A stretch of 64,000 nt of DNA from Aphidius gifuensis (GCF_014905175.1 NC_057792.1:12813321-12877320), one strand, 5' to 3'. Counted from the first letter of the stretch, positions 12,218 to 23,690 are shown. Translations and numbers: made by a program. The notes: generated from the letters alone by a model not told the origin.

Positions 12218-12717
12218 GGAAGTTGATCCAAAATATTTATTCATTGAATTAAAAAAACGTTACTTCTGAAAGGTGTTACAAATGATCTTCTTCAAGTACA
12301 AGCCATGATGTATGATTTTTATCTATAATACAATAGTATGATACTTTCCTAACCCTGATGTTTGTCAGACAGACCACACCCTTTTTCCTTGTCGCCGTTG
12401 ACATAGACTCGTCACACTTAAGATAACGTTTTGACATTCGCGTGATAATTTTAATGTGTTTTATTGTTTATAAAATAGTTTATTAAATATATTAAAGTGA
12501 TTCACATCTATCTGCTGAAATATTATTTCATGTTAGAAACTTTTTAATTTAATTTTGTTGATAGTTATTCGTTTGTGTATGTTATTCCCCGTTCGACGTT
12601 TATCTAACCTATCTTTTTTGTCCATTTTGCCTACTTCCTATCTTTATATTATTTCCCAAGTTCCTTCATTAATTTCAGGTTAATTCTTCATTTTTTTTTC
12701 AGGATTTTTACTTTTTT

Positions 12718-12962
12718 CGAGAAAGTATTTTTGACCTTGTCAATAGTTTATTCTCTTTGTAGAAGAATTCGTTTCCTTGACAAGAGTATTTTTTCTTCTT
12801 CTTCCGAAAAAGTTTCCTTAACCTTGTCAAGAGTTTTTCTTTTTTTAGAAGAATTCATTTCCTTGACAAGAGTATTTATTCTTCTTCTTCCGAGAAAGCT
12901 TTATTGACCTTGTCAGGAGTTTTTTCTCTTTTTAGAAGGATTCATTTCCCTGGCAAGAGTAT
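12718..12962. repeat. Tandem repeat, unit about 112 bp
   Basis: Units contain AGAAGAATTC.TTTCCTTGACAAGAGTATT, TTCTTCTTCTTCCGA and TTGACCTTGTCAAGAG blocks. Roughly two and a half copies are present. The TTGACAAGAG motif occurs in both orientations within a unit, giving a local palindrome. Confidence 0.65.
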
Positions 12963-13071
12963 ATTTCAAAACGTCTTAATTGTCTAAAATTAAATATATA
13001 TTGAATATATATTAAAAAATTTAAGTCGTAATTCTTTTTATATACATATAATTTTTTCAACTAGAAAAAAA

Positions 13072-13263
13072 ATGTCTGACTTCGATGAATTCGAATTCGA
13101 TAGTAGAATCGTTTCAAGTTATGATTCATGGCTTTTCGCCAATTTATTGCATGAAAAATTCAATTATGAGTTTATACGCTGTTGGGCTTTCCAACATGTT
13201 GATCTCGTAGTACAAATACCGGCTAATAGAAAACATATTCAAATTGAAATGGAGGTATATTAA
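13072..13263 (+). CDS. Small acidic/aromatic ORF, possible first exon
   Basis: The 63-codon frame starts with MSDFDEFEFDSRIVS and stays open to TAA 13261-13263. A possible donor (GTATAT) directly follows GAAATGGAG at about 13255. It could be a short gene or the first exon of one whose continuation is not evident. No known family is recognised. Confidence 0.3.
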   Translation: MSDFDEFEFDSRIVSSYDSWLFANLLHEKFNYEFIRCWAFQHVDLVVQIPANRKHIQIEMEVY

Positions 13264-13879
13264 TTAAAAGACACTTCCTGGATATCTTTGAAATGTAATT
13301 TGTTTATTGTTTGTATTGTATGAATGTGAGTGAATATGTTATGATGATTAACAACTATTTTAATGTATATGAATTATATAATTTTATATTTTGGCTGCTG
13401 AGTAATTGAGATGTTACTGCAGAGAACGTTAGTAACCGAATGCCTATTTTTTCGTACCCTTATGGTGAACTTCTTCCCATTTTCAATGAGTGGTGAGAAA
13501 TCTATTTCTTTTGAACACAAAAGAGAGAAAAAATCTGTTTAGTTTATACTATTGCAAGAAGTTGTCTGGGTGACCAAGGTTATCCGAGGCCCCGAACTCC
13601 TTGCAATGTTTGTACAACATGTGCCGCATTTGCACGCTTTCTCTCTGTTGCTTGTCGACATCCCTTTGAGATGTCGACGCCAGGAATTTAAGGCAAGAGC
13701 GCTCAAGCCATTTATTTTTCTTATGAATTTGTCTTTTCACCTTGGGTTACAACCCTTAGTTTACCTGGCAGTGACCTCAAAGGTCTCTATTTAATTTTTT
13801 TAGTCTATTTTACACCGTGGGGCTTCTCTACAGTCGTGTCTCTCAATCAGTCATGCTGCCAAAATATTAGAAACTATTT

Positions 13880-14075
13880 GAGAAGCCGTCGTCCGACGGA
13901 ACACAAATCTTACATACAGTAGCTTTAGATATTTCTAATAAGAACGCCGGTGGCCATTGGATATGTAGTTATTACGATGGTGATTTGATTCATATTTATG
14001 ATTCCTTGAACAATTCAAAATTAAATGATCAAATTTTGAATATATGGCCAGCAATATATATTTTATTTATTACAA
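13880..14075 (+). pseudogene. Ulp1/C48-like cysteine protease fragment upstream of Helitron Rep
   Basis: The frame reads GGHWICSYYDG, then IHIYDSLN, matching the His and Asp surroundings of Ulp1-type (C48) cysteine proteases found in some insect transposon polyproteins. The catalytic Cys portion is not present. It lies directly upstream of, and in the same orientation as, the Helitron replication-initiator segment, so it may be part of the same polyprotein. Confidence 0.5.
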
Positions 14076-14634
14076 AATGATAGTTTCCGAAAATTTAACT
14101 CAGAAATTTATCACATGTTAAATGTTACAAATCCACGTGACAGTTATACTGTAAAAAATTATTTAAACAGATTAAGAGAGGGTGAGTTAGAAAGTGAATT
14201 GAGCTCTATATTTGGGCGTCTCCCAAAACACAAAACAATTTTGGAAAAAGCCAAGGAATAATCTTGGGTGTATGATAAGAGAATATGGTCTGGCTACATG
14301 GTTTCTTACTCTAAGTCCAGCAGAGTATTTATGTGATGATTTGATTCAATATGTTCGTGAAATTAATGCTCTATTCTTAGACAAGATGTTACCGGGTCAA
14401 GTAATTGCTGCAGATCCTGTGTCAGTTTCTCGCTACATGGATCAAAAATTTCATGCCATGTTAGATTTCCTTACTCAGAACGTAATCCACTTGGAAAAAT
14501 TACTCATTATTTTTGGCGACGAGAATATCAAGGCCGTGGTATTTAACATTTCCATATATTATTATGGGTTGATAATGCGCCTATGATAGGTGCAAACGAA
14601 ATTGAAGAAATAGTTGAGTTTATCCAAAAGTATG
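14076..14634 (+). pseudogene. Helitron Rep N-terminal region, part 1
   Basis: After a leader (NPRDSYTVKNYLNRLREGE) the frame shifts near 14220 and continues with FWKKPRNNLGCM, ATWFLTLSPAEY and IAADPVSVSRY, the characteristic N-terminal segment of Helitron Rep-helicases. Further shifted frames show an HYFWR-like stretch and a VDNAPM-like stretch. The reading stops at 14634 because a BEL/Pao element is inserted, and resumes at 21759. Confidence 0.75.
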
Positions 14635-14951
14635 TGTTTGAGACTTGTTGAACTGTATGATTGTGAAACAGGAATAGGAATAGTTGTAGGCATTGAATAA
14701 GAACATCCGTTTTTAAGTAAAGAAAACTGTTTAACACTGTTATTTAATATAACTGAGGTTTATGTACATTTTATAAGTATTGTCGTTGTTTAAAATAATA
14801 ATAAGTGTAAGATGAAATAACGTATCACATGTGCCGTAGATTGTATTAATCTTGGCACTTAGTCTGTGGTTTGTGAACGATCTCAAAGCTGATTTACGCT
14901 CGATATTATTGATCTGACGTAATTTACATGTATGTCAGAGTTTCTCAAACA
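14635..14951 (-). repeat. 3' LTR of the BEL element, shortened
   Basis: It is nearly identical to the other LTR (one G/A difference noticed near 14685) but lacks about 202 bp. The gap falls after ACGTAATTT and before ACATGTATG, with TTT microhomology at the breakpoints. In element orientation this is in the 5' part of the LTR, the U3 side. A G-rich polypurine-type tract lies just inside at about 14952-14965. Confidence 0.9.
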
Positions 14952-14983
14952 TTCCGCCCGCCATCAGCAAGTAATTTGCTGAT

Positions 14984-16759
14984 TTATGTTGTACTTGGTG
15001 TGTAAAGAATGACCAGCTTGGCTATAGGTCTGGTTAATGTTGTTGTAGCGGTTTTCAGTTCTACCACTCGCGTGTGACCATCTGCTCCTGGAAATAGACG
15101 TGTTACTCTGGCTAATGGCCAGGTACCTGGTGGAGTTCGTTCGTCTGAAATAAGAACTAAAGAACCAATTAATATGTTGTTGTTACTATGATGCCATTTC
15201 GAGATAGATTGTTGTCTATGGAGATACTGAGTTGACCATTGTTTCCAGAATTGTTGTACTTGTTGCTGGATGAATTGCCATCTGGATAGCCTGTTAGTTT
15301 TTAAATCTAACAAGCTGTGTTCTGGTACTGAATTAAGTGATGAGCCTATCAAAAAATGACCAGGTGTTAGTGTCATTAGATCTGTTGGATCATCACTGAG
15401 TGGTTCTAGTGGCCTTGAATTTAATATAGCTTCTATCTGAGCTAAAAGTGTTACTGCCTCTTCATAAGTAAGCTTTGCATCCCCAACAGTACGTTTAAGA
15501 TGAAACTCGGTAGACTTGATCAGGGCCTCCCATTTTCCACCCATATGTGGTGCTGCTGGAGGATTGAAATGCCACTGTATTGCGTGTTCTAGTGTCACTG
15601 TGTGAATCGATTCATTTTCTTTTGTGTGCTGAGTGAATAACTTTTTTAATTCACGATCTGCGCCGACGAAATTAGTGCCACAGTCGGAGTATATGTGTGC
15701 AGGAATTCCTCTTCGTGACGTAAATCGTTTGAAAATGGCTAAAAAGCCCTCTGTTGAATAGTCTGAAACAACTTCCAAGTGAGCTGCTGAAGTTGTCATG
15801 CAGACGAATGCACATATCCATCCTTTAACTATTTTTGCACCTCGTCCTTTCCATGTTTTCAGTGTAAGTGGTCCTGCATAATCGACGCCTGTGTGTGTAA
15901 AAGCTCGTGCAGGTGTAACTCTGGAGGGAGGTAGTTGGCCCATCTGTTGCTGGGCACGGATCCCCCTCTGTCGAGAACACACTACACATTTGAGCACGTG
16001 AGACTTAACACTTGATCTGCCCCCAATGATCCAATAACTTTGGCGAATATGACCAAGAGTTAATTGAGTACCACCATGGAGTGTCAAGTTGTGTGCGTGG
16101 TCAATTATTAGTTGTGTTACACGTGATACTCGTGGTAGAATTGCTTGATGTTTACTTTCGTAGTTTAACGGAGAATTTTCTAATCTACCACCAACTCGTA
16201 TTATTCCTTCAGAGTCAATAAATGCTGTAAGCTTGTTGAATTGGTGAGCTGGAGAAAGTTTTACGTTTTTCTGGAGTGCATTTATTTCTGGACTAAAGAA
16301 AATTGACTGCGTTGTTCTTATCCAGTATTTTTTAGCTTCCATTATGGATTGGTGTTGTTGAACTGGCTTTCTTTTAAGCAAAGAAATAAATCTTATAACG
16401 TGGGACGTGATTCTAAGTAACTTTGTCCATGATGAATACTTGTGTACTAATTGCCAAGAATAATCTTTCTCAGCTTGCGTTGCAACTAACGTGATACCAG
16501 GACGAGCCTCTTGTTCGCATAACTCGTCGGCTTCGTGTTTCTGTTTTGGCCAGTGATCTTCAGATAGACGTAACCATGGCGGTCCATTCCACCATAAGTT
16601 ACTCTCTTCTAACTGTTTTGTGGTGATGCCTCGTGAGGCACAGTCTGCTGGATTTTGTGTGCCTGGAATATGTCGCCAGTGTGCATGTTCGGTCATTTCT
16701 TGTATTTGTGTTACTCTATTACGGACAAATTCTTTCCAGCGAGACGGGTGTGACTTAAT
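14984..16759 (-). pseudogene. BEL integrase region of the polyprotein
   Basis: The 570-codon frame from 16696 continues in frame with the RT frame across a single TAG at 16760-16762; the codon is in the context expected for Trp, giving a W-to-stop change. It contains an HHCC-like segment (LHGGTQLTLGHIRQSYWI...CVVCSRQRG) and the catalytic triad GVDYAGP, YSDCGTNF and HMGGKWEAL. A C-terminal DUF5641-type region (PGHFLIG, WPLARVTRLFPG) follows. The function would be insertion of the cDNA. Confidence 0.9.
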
Positions 16760-18898
16760 CTATGTTAGTGTTACGGTTGAATCCGTCCAAAGATGTATGC
16801 TTCTAATTTTAAACTGCAGTTGTGTCTGTGTGTGTGTAACTAATTTGGCCAATAGCAGCGCTGCTGTTAATTCCAGTCTTGGAATTGTGATCCGTTTAAG
16901 TGGTGCTACTTTAGTTTTTGAGCATACTAATGTGGTCTCGGCGCCGTTGGACGGTGTGTAAACTGTTAGATAGATGGCTGCAGCCATCGCTAACTGTGAA
17001 GCATCAGAAAATCCATGTAGATCAATAACTGTGTCTGACTTCGTATTGAACCACCTGGGTATGAAGAGTCTCGTCAGACTTTTCATTTCCTTCCTGATTG
17101 TTTCCCAAGCTGTGCTTATTGTTGTTGGTAATGTGTCATCCCAACCCAATTTGTTTAACCAGAGCTCTTGTAACAAAATCTTAGCTCTTATTATGACCGG
17201 TGATACAAAACCTAATGGGTCAAATATTGTCGCAACTTCCGACAATATTAGACGTTTCGTGTAGGCTCTATTGTGTTGTGACTCTGTAAACGTGAAACTG
17301 AATTGGTCGATAGTCGGTGACCAGTTGATACTGAGTATTTTGGTTTCACAATTGTCAAACATTGTTGTGGTACGTTGATTTGTTTCTTGAGAATTTTCAT
17401 GGTGTGACGTAAAATGCCATTTTGCAAGTGGAAAACCACCCGCCATGCATAAAGCAGTTAGTTGTGTTACAATTTCCATTAATTCCTCCATAGTATCTGC
17501 ACCACCAAAGATATCGTCAACGTATCTACCTTTTAATATTGGTGTGACCGCTAATGGAAAATTAGTACCTTCGTCTTCTGTGAGCTGAATTAGTGTTTTG
17601 TTAGCAAGATATGGAGCAGCTTTTGTACCATATGTAACTGTAGTGAGCTGGTACGGTTGCTCGTTACCGTGTTGATCTGTCCATAAAATACGTTGAAGAT
17701 CCCAGTCTTCTTCGTGAACTTTGATTTGGCGGAACATCTTTGTGATGTCGGTAGAGAATAAGTGCTTGAAGGATCTGATCCACAATAAGACATCAGCAAT
17801 GTTGAGCAATAAATTTGGCCCAGCATGCATGATGTCATTAAGAGACTTATTCGTGTCTGTGTTACAGGATCCGTTGAATACAACTCTGAGTTTCGTTGTG
17901 GTACTTGATGGTCTTAAAACTCCATGATGAGGAAGATAATAGTGTGCTCGTGTGTTATTTATTTTATCTGGCACTCTGCGCATGTGACCAAGTTCTTCGT
18001 ATTCTTCCATAAAATTCAGATACAATTCTTTGTAGGTAGTGTCCTTTTCTAGTCTCTTGATTATTCTTTGAAGACATTTGTGTGCCGGTAAATACGAGCT
18101 TCCTAACACTGTACTAGATTTATTTACTGGTAGACGAACAATGTATCTTCCCGTTTCGTCTCGTGAATGTGTGTTTTTAAAGTGTTGTTCACAATCTTGT
18201 TCTTCTTGTGTGTAACTGTTAAGTTTTACTGCTTGAATTTCTTCTTGTTCCCAAAATCGTGTTAACAAGTTGTCAAGGTTCTGATTGGATATTATTGATC
18301 CTGACAGATGACTCTGGGTCATCCTTTGACAATTTTGTGTGACTTGTGTATGATAACTACCTCGTTCCTGCTCGAATATTATTGATTCGCTGCAGTGATC
18401 AAGATAATCATCTTTCTGGATGGATATTGGTCCCAGTATGAGCCAACCAAACACTGATAGTTGTGCAACTGGTTCGGTGTCACTGTGTTTGATAATGTTA
18501 GGCTTAATTATGGAACCATAATAATCGGCTCCGATTATTATATCGATGCTTTGTGATTTTAAGAACTGTGGATCTGCTAACTTTAGTTTGTTGATATGAG
18601 GCCAATCTTGTAAGTCGGCTCTGATATCAACTGCTGGTATTAGTGTAGTGATCTTTGTTAATATGTGTGTATCAATTGTGACTGAGATTTTTCTGTATTT
18701 ACTTTCAAGTTTGACAGAAACTTTGCCTCTAGTTTTAGAGGCGTTTTTTCCTCCAATACCATAAATTTCAATTGATAATCTCGTACGTGATAACTGAAGA
18801 TTGTGAACAAGTGAATCTGTAACGAATGACAGTTCTAATCCAGTGTCAATTAATAGTCTAACTGGATATCGTTGAGTTTCAGTAGATACAATAGCCAT
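16760..18898 (-). CDS. BEL protease, reverse transcriptase and RNase H
   Basis: The aspartic protease motif LLIDTG and the FGWLILGP boundary are followed by LRVVFNGS, the RT catalytic box YVDD (about 17515), and RNase H with FSDAS and LWTDSTV. The frame runs on upstream without a stop to 19078, where a TGA separates it from gag, so the original was one gag-pol frame. Upstream of the Met at 18898 lies a short Ser/His/Thr repeat (SQSHT every 12 residues or so). Confidence 0.92.
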   Translation of the reverse strand: MAIVSTETQRYPVRLLIDTGLELSFVTDSLVHNLQLSRTRLSIEIYGIGGKNASKTRGKVSVKLESKYRKISVTIDTHILTKITTLIPAVDIRADLQDWPHINKLKLADPQFLKSQSIDIIIGADYYGSIIKPNIIKHSDTEPVAQLSVFGWLILGPISIQKDDYLDHCSESIIFEQERGSYHTQVTQNCQRMTQSHLSGSIISNQNLDNLLTRFWEQEEIQAVKLNSYTQEEQDCEQHFKNTHSRDETGRYIVRLPVNKSSTVLGSSYLPAHKCLQRIIKRLEKDTTYKELYLNFMEEYEELGHMRRVPDKINNTRAHYYLPHHGVLRPSSTTTKLRVVFNGSCNTDTNKSLNDIMHAGPNLLLNIADVLLWIRSFKHLFSTDITKMFRQIKVHEEDWDLQRILWTDQHGNEQPYQLTTVTYGTKAAPYLANKTLIQLTEDEGTNFPLAVTPILKGRYVDDIFGGADTMEELMEIVTQLTALCMAGGFPLAKWHFTSHHENSQETNQRTTTMFDNCETKILSINWSPTIDQFSFTFTESQHNRAYTKRLILSEVATIFDPLGFVSPVIIRAKILLQELWLNKLGWDDTLPTTISTAWETIRKEMKSLTRLFIPRWFNTKSDTVIDLHGFSDASQLAMAAAIYLTVYTPSNGAETTLVCSKTKVAPLKRITIPRLELTAALLLAKLVTHTQTQLQFKIRSIHLWTDSTVTLT

Positions 18899-19078
18899 GG
18901 CAGTTGCTAATAATACTGACTGACCTAGACTATGTAAACACTGTCTCGTTTTGTTTGACTGGCTGTAATCGTTTGTGTGTGACTGGCTAGGATCTTTTGT
19001 GTGTGACTCGCTTAAAACTTTTGTGTGTAACTGGCTTGAAAATTCTGTGTGTGACTGGTCGACAATTGTACCATCTTC

Positions 19079-20552
19079 TCATTGTGTTTCAGATGTAGAA
19101 GAAGATGATTTTCGTTCATTTGATCGTGTATCTTTACGTTTGTCCGTTAAACTGGCGATTGGCTGTCTCTGAAAGACAATATTCAAATCACCACCGCGTA
19201 ACATTTTGTGGTGATAGTGTTCACATTGATTGACACCACAACGTTTTTTACTGCGACAATTTTTTGAGCTGTGTCTTGAGAGGCAATAAATACAAAGTGC
19301 CTTGTCACGAACTGTCCGTAAACGGTAATCAGGATTCATATCATTGAATGTTTGACACATTGAGATATGATGATTCTTATCACAAGCGTCACAAACCCAC
19401 GTAGTTGGACTGACACTTGGAGCTCTTGTGGTACTAGCATGTGCGTTGGCTCGCCTTGTTGTAACTGGCTTGTTTGTGGCTGATGTTTGCTGAGGTGTAC
19501 TGCCCATTCCGTCTAATGTTCTGGCTCGAGTAGACATAAATTCAAGAACTTGATCCACAGTTGGATAATCTGTAGTGTCACCAAGAAGATTACCCCATTT
19601 TTCACGTGAATCTTCATCCATTGATTGTACAAGTGTGTTGGCCAAGATACATTCAGAGACTGAGCTGATCTTTAACAACTTCAGACTCTCGCGAGCTTCT
19701 CTGACTGTGTTTACGTTTGAGTGAAGTGACGCAGCATGTCGAGGTTTACACTTTGGTAATGAACATAGACGATCAATGTGTGACTGTGCAATAAGACGGT
19801 TGTTTTCAAACTGTCTAGTTAACAATGACCAAGCTGTTTCTAAGCTGCCTTCAGACGGTGTTATGTTACTAATTATATCAGCTGGTGTTTTAGCAACAGC
19901 CGTTTTCAAATAGTGTAACTTTGTTGTTTCTGAGATATCTTGACGTTTCATAACCATGTCTTGATACACTGCTTTAAAGTGTGGCCAATTTTTGTATTCA
20001 CCAGAAAAACTAGGTAACTTTATTTCAGGTAATCTTGCTTGTTGTGTGACTGGTGTTTGAGCTGAAGCGGCTGCTGCAGGTACAACCTGTGGAACTGGCT
20101 TTAATCGTTCTTCAGCACGTCTTAACATACGGTTTAATTTGTTATATATATTTCGCTCTAGTTTTTGACAGTCTGACTTAATATAGTCATGATTAATCAA
20201 ACATGCAGGCCATTTTGACACGAGAAGTTTGTGCTCACTCCTCATGAATATCGTTTGCTTGTTGAATAGTATCAACTATCTCTAAATATACTACATGATC
20301 CTGATTTAACTCGTATTCATGAAAGAATGATTCTAGTGCATCAATTCTTGCGTTTTGTAAGCTAACATTTAAAACAAGATCCGGAGACAACTTTGAAGTG
20401 TTACTTCTTGTTCGCGTGTTTCTGGGTTTGTCTGCAGCAGATTCACTTCTCACAGAATTGACAGATCCTGGATTGGAGTTGAGTCTAAGGAATGGTTTTT
20501 CAGGCTGATCCTTTGGAATCTCAATGCTCTCTGAGCTGTCTACTACAGACAT
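19079..20552 (-). pseudogene. BEL gag with a frameshift
   Basis: The first frame (20552-20235) and second frame (20275-19079) overlap, indicating a small indel near 20240-20270. Visible features are LPEIKLPSFSGEYKNWPHF (DUF1759-type gag) and C-terminal zinc knuckles (CDACDKNHHISMC, CIYCLSRHSSKNC). The function would be RNA packaging and particle formation. Confidence 0.88.
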
Positions 20553-21213
20553 GATGATAGACTAAGTGTAACTTGTGTCACTGGAATTTCACTTAATTTC
20601 TGAAATAATTTTGTCACTGAAGTGTACTTGTAATGAAACTTAAGCTGTCAACTGATAAACTCGTAACTGATTTCGGACTTGTCTTAAATTAAGAATAATA
20701 TTGTCAAAATAATGAATTTAGACTGTCTGATGTGTTACTGTGTCACTGGCAATATTTGAAACTCAAATTTTGTCACCAAACTAAGTTACACTTGATTGTC
20801 ACTAAATAAGTCACTAGTGCCACTATAACTTTGATAATCTACTGTACGATACTCGAAGTATTATTGTCAAGTAGAAAACCTAGTAATAATCACGTATTAT
20901 ACAATGTTACTATGGAGCATGGTAATTTTACGGGTAAATACTCACTGTGTCCGTGTCACGTATAAAACTGTAAATAACCACGTAAATTACTAAGTAAGTT
21001 ACGCACGCGATTTTAACACTCGCTGCTTTCTGATAGTCTTGTAAGCGAACACGACCACCGGTTGAATGACTGCTTATGCGATTTTCGGCACTTTCTAACC
21101 AATGAATTTCTTTTTTCAAATTAACCTTTCTTGATGAAAAACACAACAACACTCACTGATATGCACAAAACTATTTAAACAATGTCTTTCACTTTTATTA
21201 TTCAATGACTAAA

Positions 21214-21231
21214 ATCCGGCTCGAAGGACCA
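21214..21231 (-). other. Primer-binding site of the BEL element
   Basis: Three bases inside the 5' LTR, the minus strand reads TGGTCCTTCGAGCCGGAT. Its complement ends TCGAAGGACCA, matching the 3' acceptor of tRNA-Tyr, whose 5' end in insects begins CCTTCGA. The tRNA identity is from memory. Confidence 0.7.
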
Positions 21232-21234
21232 AAA

Positions 21235-21753
21235 TGTTTGAGACTTGTTGAACTGTATGATTGTGAAACAGGAATAGGAATAGTTATAGGCATTGAATAA
21301 GAACATCCGTTTTTAAGTAAAGAAAACTGTTTAACACTGTTATTTAATATAACTGAGGTTTATGTACATTTTATAAGTATTGTCGTTGTTTAAAATAATA
21401 ATAAGTGTAAGATGAAATAACGTATCACATGTGCCGTAGATTGTATTAATCTTGGCACTTAGTCTGTGGTTTGTGAACGATCTCAAAGCTGATTTACGCT
21501 CGATATTATTGATCTGACGTAATTTGTTTGATATGTTCTGTGTAACTTTGTGTGTAACTGAATTAGGTTTATGAAGTAATACGTGTATAAAGTCTGTGTA
21601 CGTAACTTAAGCGTGTTGCTTTGTGTGAAACGTGAAACTAACTGACTGTTGCCGGCCGACCAGCTGTCAGTGTGTGTGTGTATGTATGTGTGTGTTTGAC
21701 TTAGTATTTTGAGTGTGCTGCCGCTTTACATGTATGTCAGAGTTTCTCAAACA
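21235..21753 (-). repeat. 5' LTR of the BEL element, full length (519 bp)
   Basis: It begins TGTTTGAGAC and ends TTCTCAAACA (plus-strand orientation). It carries the approximately 202-bp GT-rich segment (21526-21728 region) that is missing from the other LTR, including a TG microsatellite at about 21669-21697. Confidence 0.92.
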
Positions 21754-21758
21754 GTATG

Positions 21759-22484
21759 TGACTTGCAGAATGCCAAATAAAAATTTGTCGCCATTATTGC
21801 ATCGTAGGCTAACGACTCATCAAAATGAAACATGAGCGATTAAAAACTCAAGCAATGGTCAATGATATTATCTCCACAGCATCATTGCTCACCAGATCAT
21901 GGAAGTTTGCTTTTCAGAGTTTAAATAATAGAGAAATTGGAGTTCTTGAAGCAGCAGATACATTATTAGGAACTTCTTTGAGTGGAACTGATAGTAATAC
22001 AACAATAAAATGGTTGAGTGTGAGACGAATCAGAGGGCGTAAAGTGAAACCGTTTGAAGAAATTAAAACAATGGATGAAGAATCAACCGATATTTTCGCC
22101 CCGTCTTTAATTGATGACCATTATCCTTCACGTCCTGTTGTTTTGGAAAACCTTTGTCTATATGAGTTTTGCAAAGAGTGGGACGTTGTTAGATCTGAGC
22201 CTGTGTTTGATAAAGTCGAGTATTATACACTTAAAATCAATGATCAAGAGAAACCTTCATTATGGGTCAAGAAACGATCTCGAGGCTATTTAATCCATCA
22301 TTGGATATACAATATAAAAACCCACCCTGAAGACTTTTACTTTTCATTACTATTTTTATTTAATCTTTGCAGAAACACTGATGAATTGAAAGATGGTTTT
22401 GAGACATTCGCTGATTCATTTAATGCTAAAAAAGATGAATTTCAAGAAGCATGTAATTATTACAAGCGTCTAGATGATTTTTAA
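21759..22484 (+). pseudogene. Helitron Rep-helicase, part 2
   Basis: Directly after the BEL target duplication the reading resumes as KYVTCRMPN, which joins in frame with the QK codons ending at 14630. The long frame 21825-22484 has LLTRSWKFAF, GVLEAADTLLG, IKWLSVRRIRGR and YHLHHWIY-like segments typical of the region between Rep and helicase in insect Helitrons. It ends at a TAA in a stretch that otherwise continues, so it is degraded. Confidence 0.75.
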
Positions 22485-22609
22485 GAAGGATTAGATCATA
22501 TGCAAAAACTAACTGAAAAAAAGAAAATGAAATTATCGGAAATAAACCTAAGAATCAACTAGAAGATCCAATAATAGATGATATTACGGAAAAAGCTGCT
22601 AATGAAGCG

Positions 22610-22915
22610 ATGAAAAATTTTAAAGATATTGGTAATGCAGATGCAGAAGAAGAAGTTGATTTAGATGAATTGATCAGTGAGTTGAATGCTGATCAGCTAG
22701 GAGTCTTCCAGAAAGTGACTGATGTTTTTACGGATGATAAAGATGAACCTTCAAAAATTTATATTAGTGGAGAAGGTGAAACAGGTAAAAGCTTTCTAAT
22801 CTACGTTATTAAAACTTGGATTCAAAAAACATTAAATCACAGAAGATTAGATAAAGAAGGTAATCATGTTCGTATTTCTATTCTATTTGTTGAAATATTT
22901 GTAATAAAATTATAA
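22610..22915 (+). pseudogene. Helitron Pif1-like helicase start
   Basis: LNADQLGVFQKVTD is followed by IYISGEGETGKSFLI, a Walker A loop in the setting of Pif1/Helitron helicases. The usual GGTGKS is changed to GETGKS. The frame ends after about 75 recognisable residues. A weak helicase remnant may remain near 23290-23370 (a frame-broken GD..RLTK and FVGLPGLF-like reading). Confidence 0.7.
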
Positions 22916-23040
22916 TTCAATAGTTATTAAACAAATTATAAAAAATGGTAGACAAGTGAAAAAAAATTTAGTAAATTTATACCATCCTATATAATTTAAA
23001 TTTAAAAAATTAATTGTTTTTTAATATATATTGTACTAAT

Positions 23041-23240
23041 AGAATTTTTCATATGCAGTATATGAAATTCTCATATACTGCATATGAAATTTCCATATAC
23101 AGTATATGAATTTTTCATATACTAGCTTCGAGCTAAAAAATTCCGAATATATGATTTTTTTATATGTACTGTATGAAATTTCCATATACCAGCAGATTTG
23201 GTGCAACTTCCATATACTGTATATAAAAATTTCATATATT
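23041..23240. repeat. Palindromic CATATACTG repeats
   Basis: CATATACTGCATATGAAAT-type words recur at about 20-25-bp spacing, many self-complementary (CATATG, TATATA). It follows the broken helicase and has no coding content. Confidence 0.55.
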
Positions 23241-23551
23241 TTTTTGTCCGTGTATAGCTTTAAAATTATAAATAATCAATTAAGTACACTGTTTTTTGGG
23301 GACAAGATTTTCAGGCTTACAAAAATTAACTGGTTTGTCATATTTCGTGGGTTTACCAGGACTTTTTAAAAATCTTGTTGCTGATAGTATTGTTTTAAAT
23401 TTTTGTCAAAAGCTGACAGATAGTACAAAAATATAAAAATCATAGAATTTCAACTTGCTTATGGTTCAATGGGTAAAAATTCATTTATATCACGTAATGT
23501 GGTTCATAAGCTGAGATCTATATTTCAAGGTATTCCCAATGTAAACCTTTC

Positions 23552-23690
23552 TGTGATTCACGGTATTTTTCCCGAATTGGTTTTCCCGAACGGCCTTTTT
23601 CCCAAATGACCTTTTTCCCGAAAATCTGTTTGCCCGAATGCTTTTTGCCCGAATGCATTTCGTCCGAATATTATTGTGCCCGAATTTAAA
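23552..23690. repeat. TTTTTCCCGAA minisatellite
   Basis: About eight degenerate units of 15-17 bp, each ending in CCCGAA or CCGAAT, run through this tract. The unit is directional and GC-richer than its surroundings. Confidence 0.7.

Larger units (their letters stand above)
14635..21753 (-). mobile_element. BEL/Pao LTR retrotransposon
   Basis: This is a 7,119-bp element on the minus strand. The LTRs start TGTTTGAGAC and end TTCTCAAACA, and a perfect 5-bp target duplication GTATG flanks it (14630-14634 and 21754-21758). It carries gag, protease, reverse transcriptase, RNase H and integrase in BEL/Pao order. The coding region holds one frameshift in gag and two single in-frame stops, so it is a recent but disabled copy. 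It splits a Helitron reading frame. Confidence 0.95.

Noticed and set aside
12700..12965. CRISPR-like array
   Set aside because: The spaced TTGACAAGAG words are part of one longer tandem unit, with no uniform spacers, in an insect genome.
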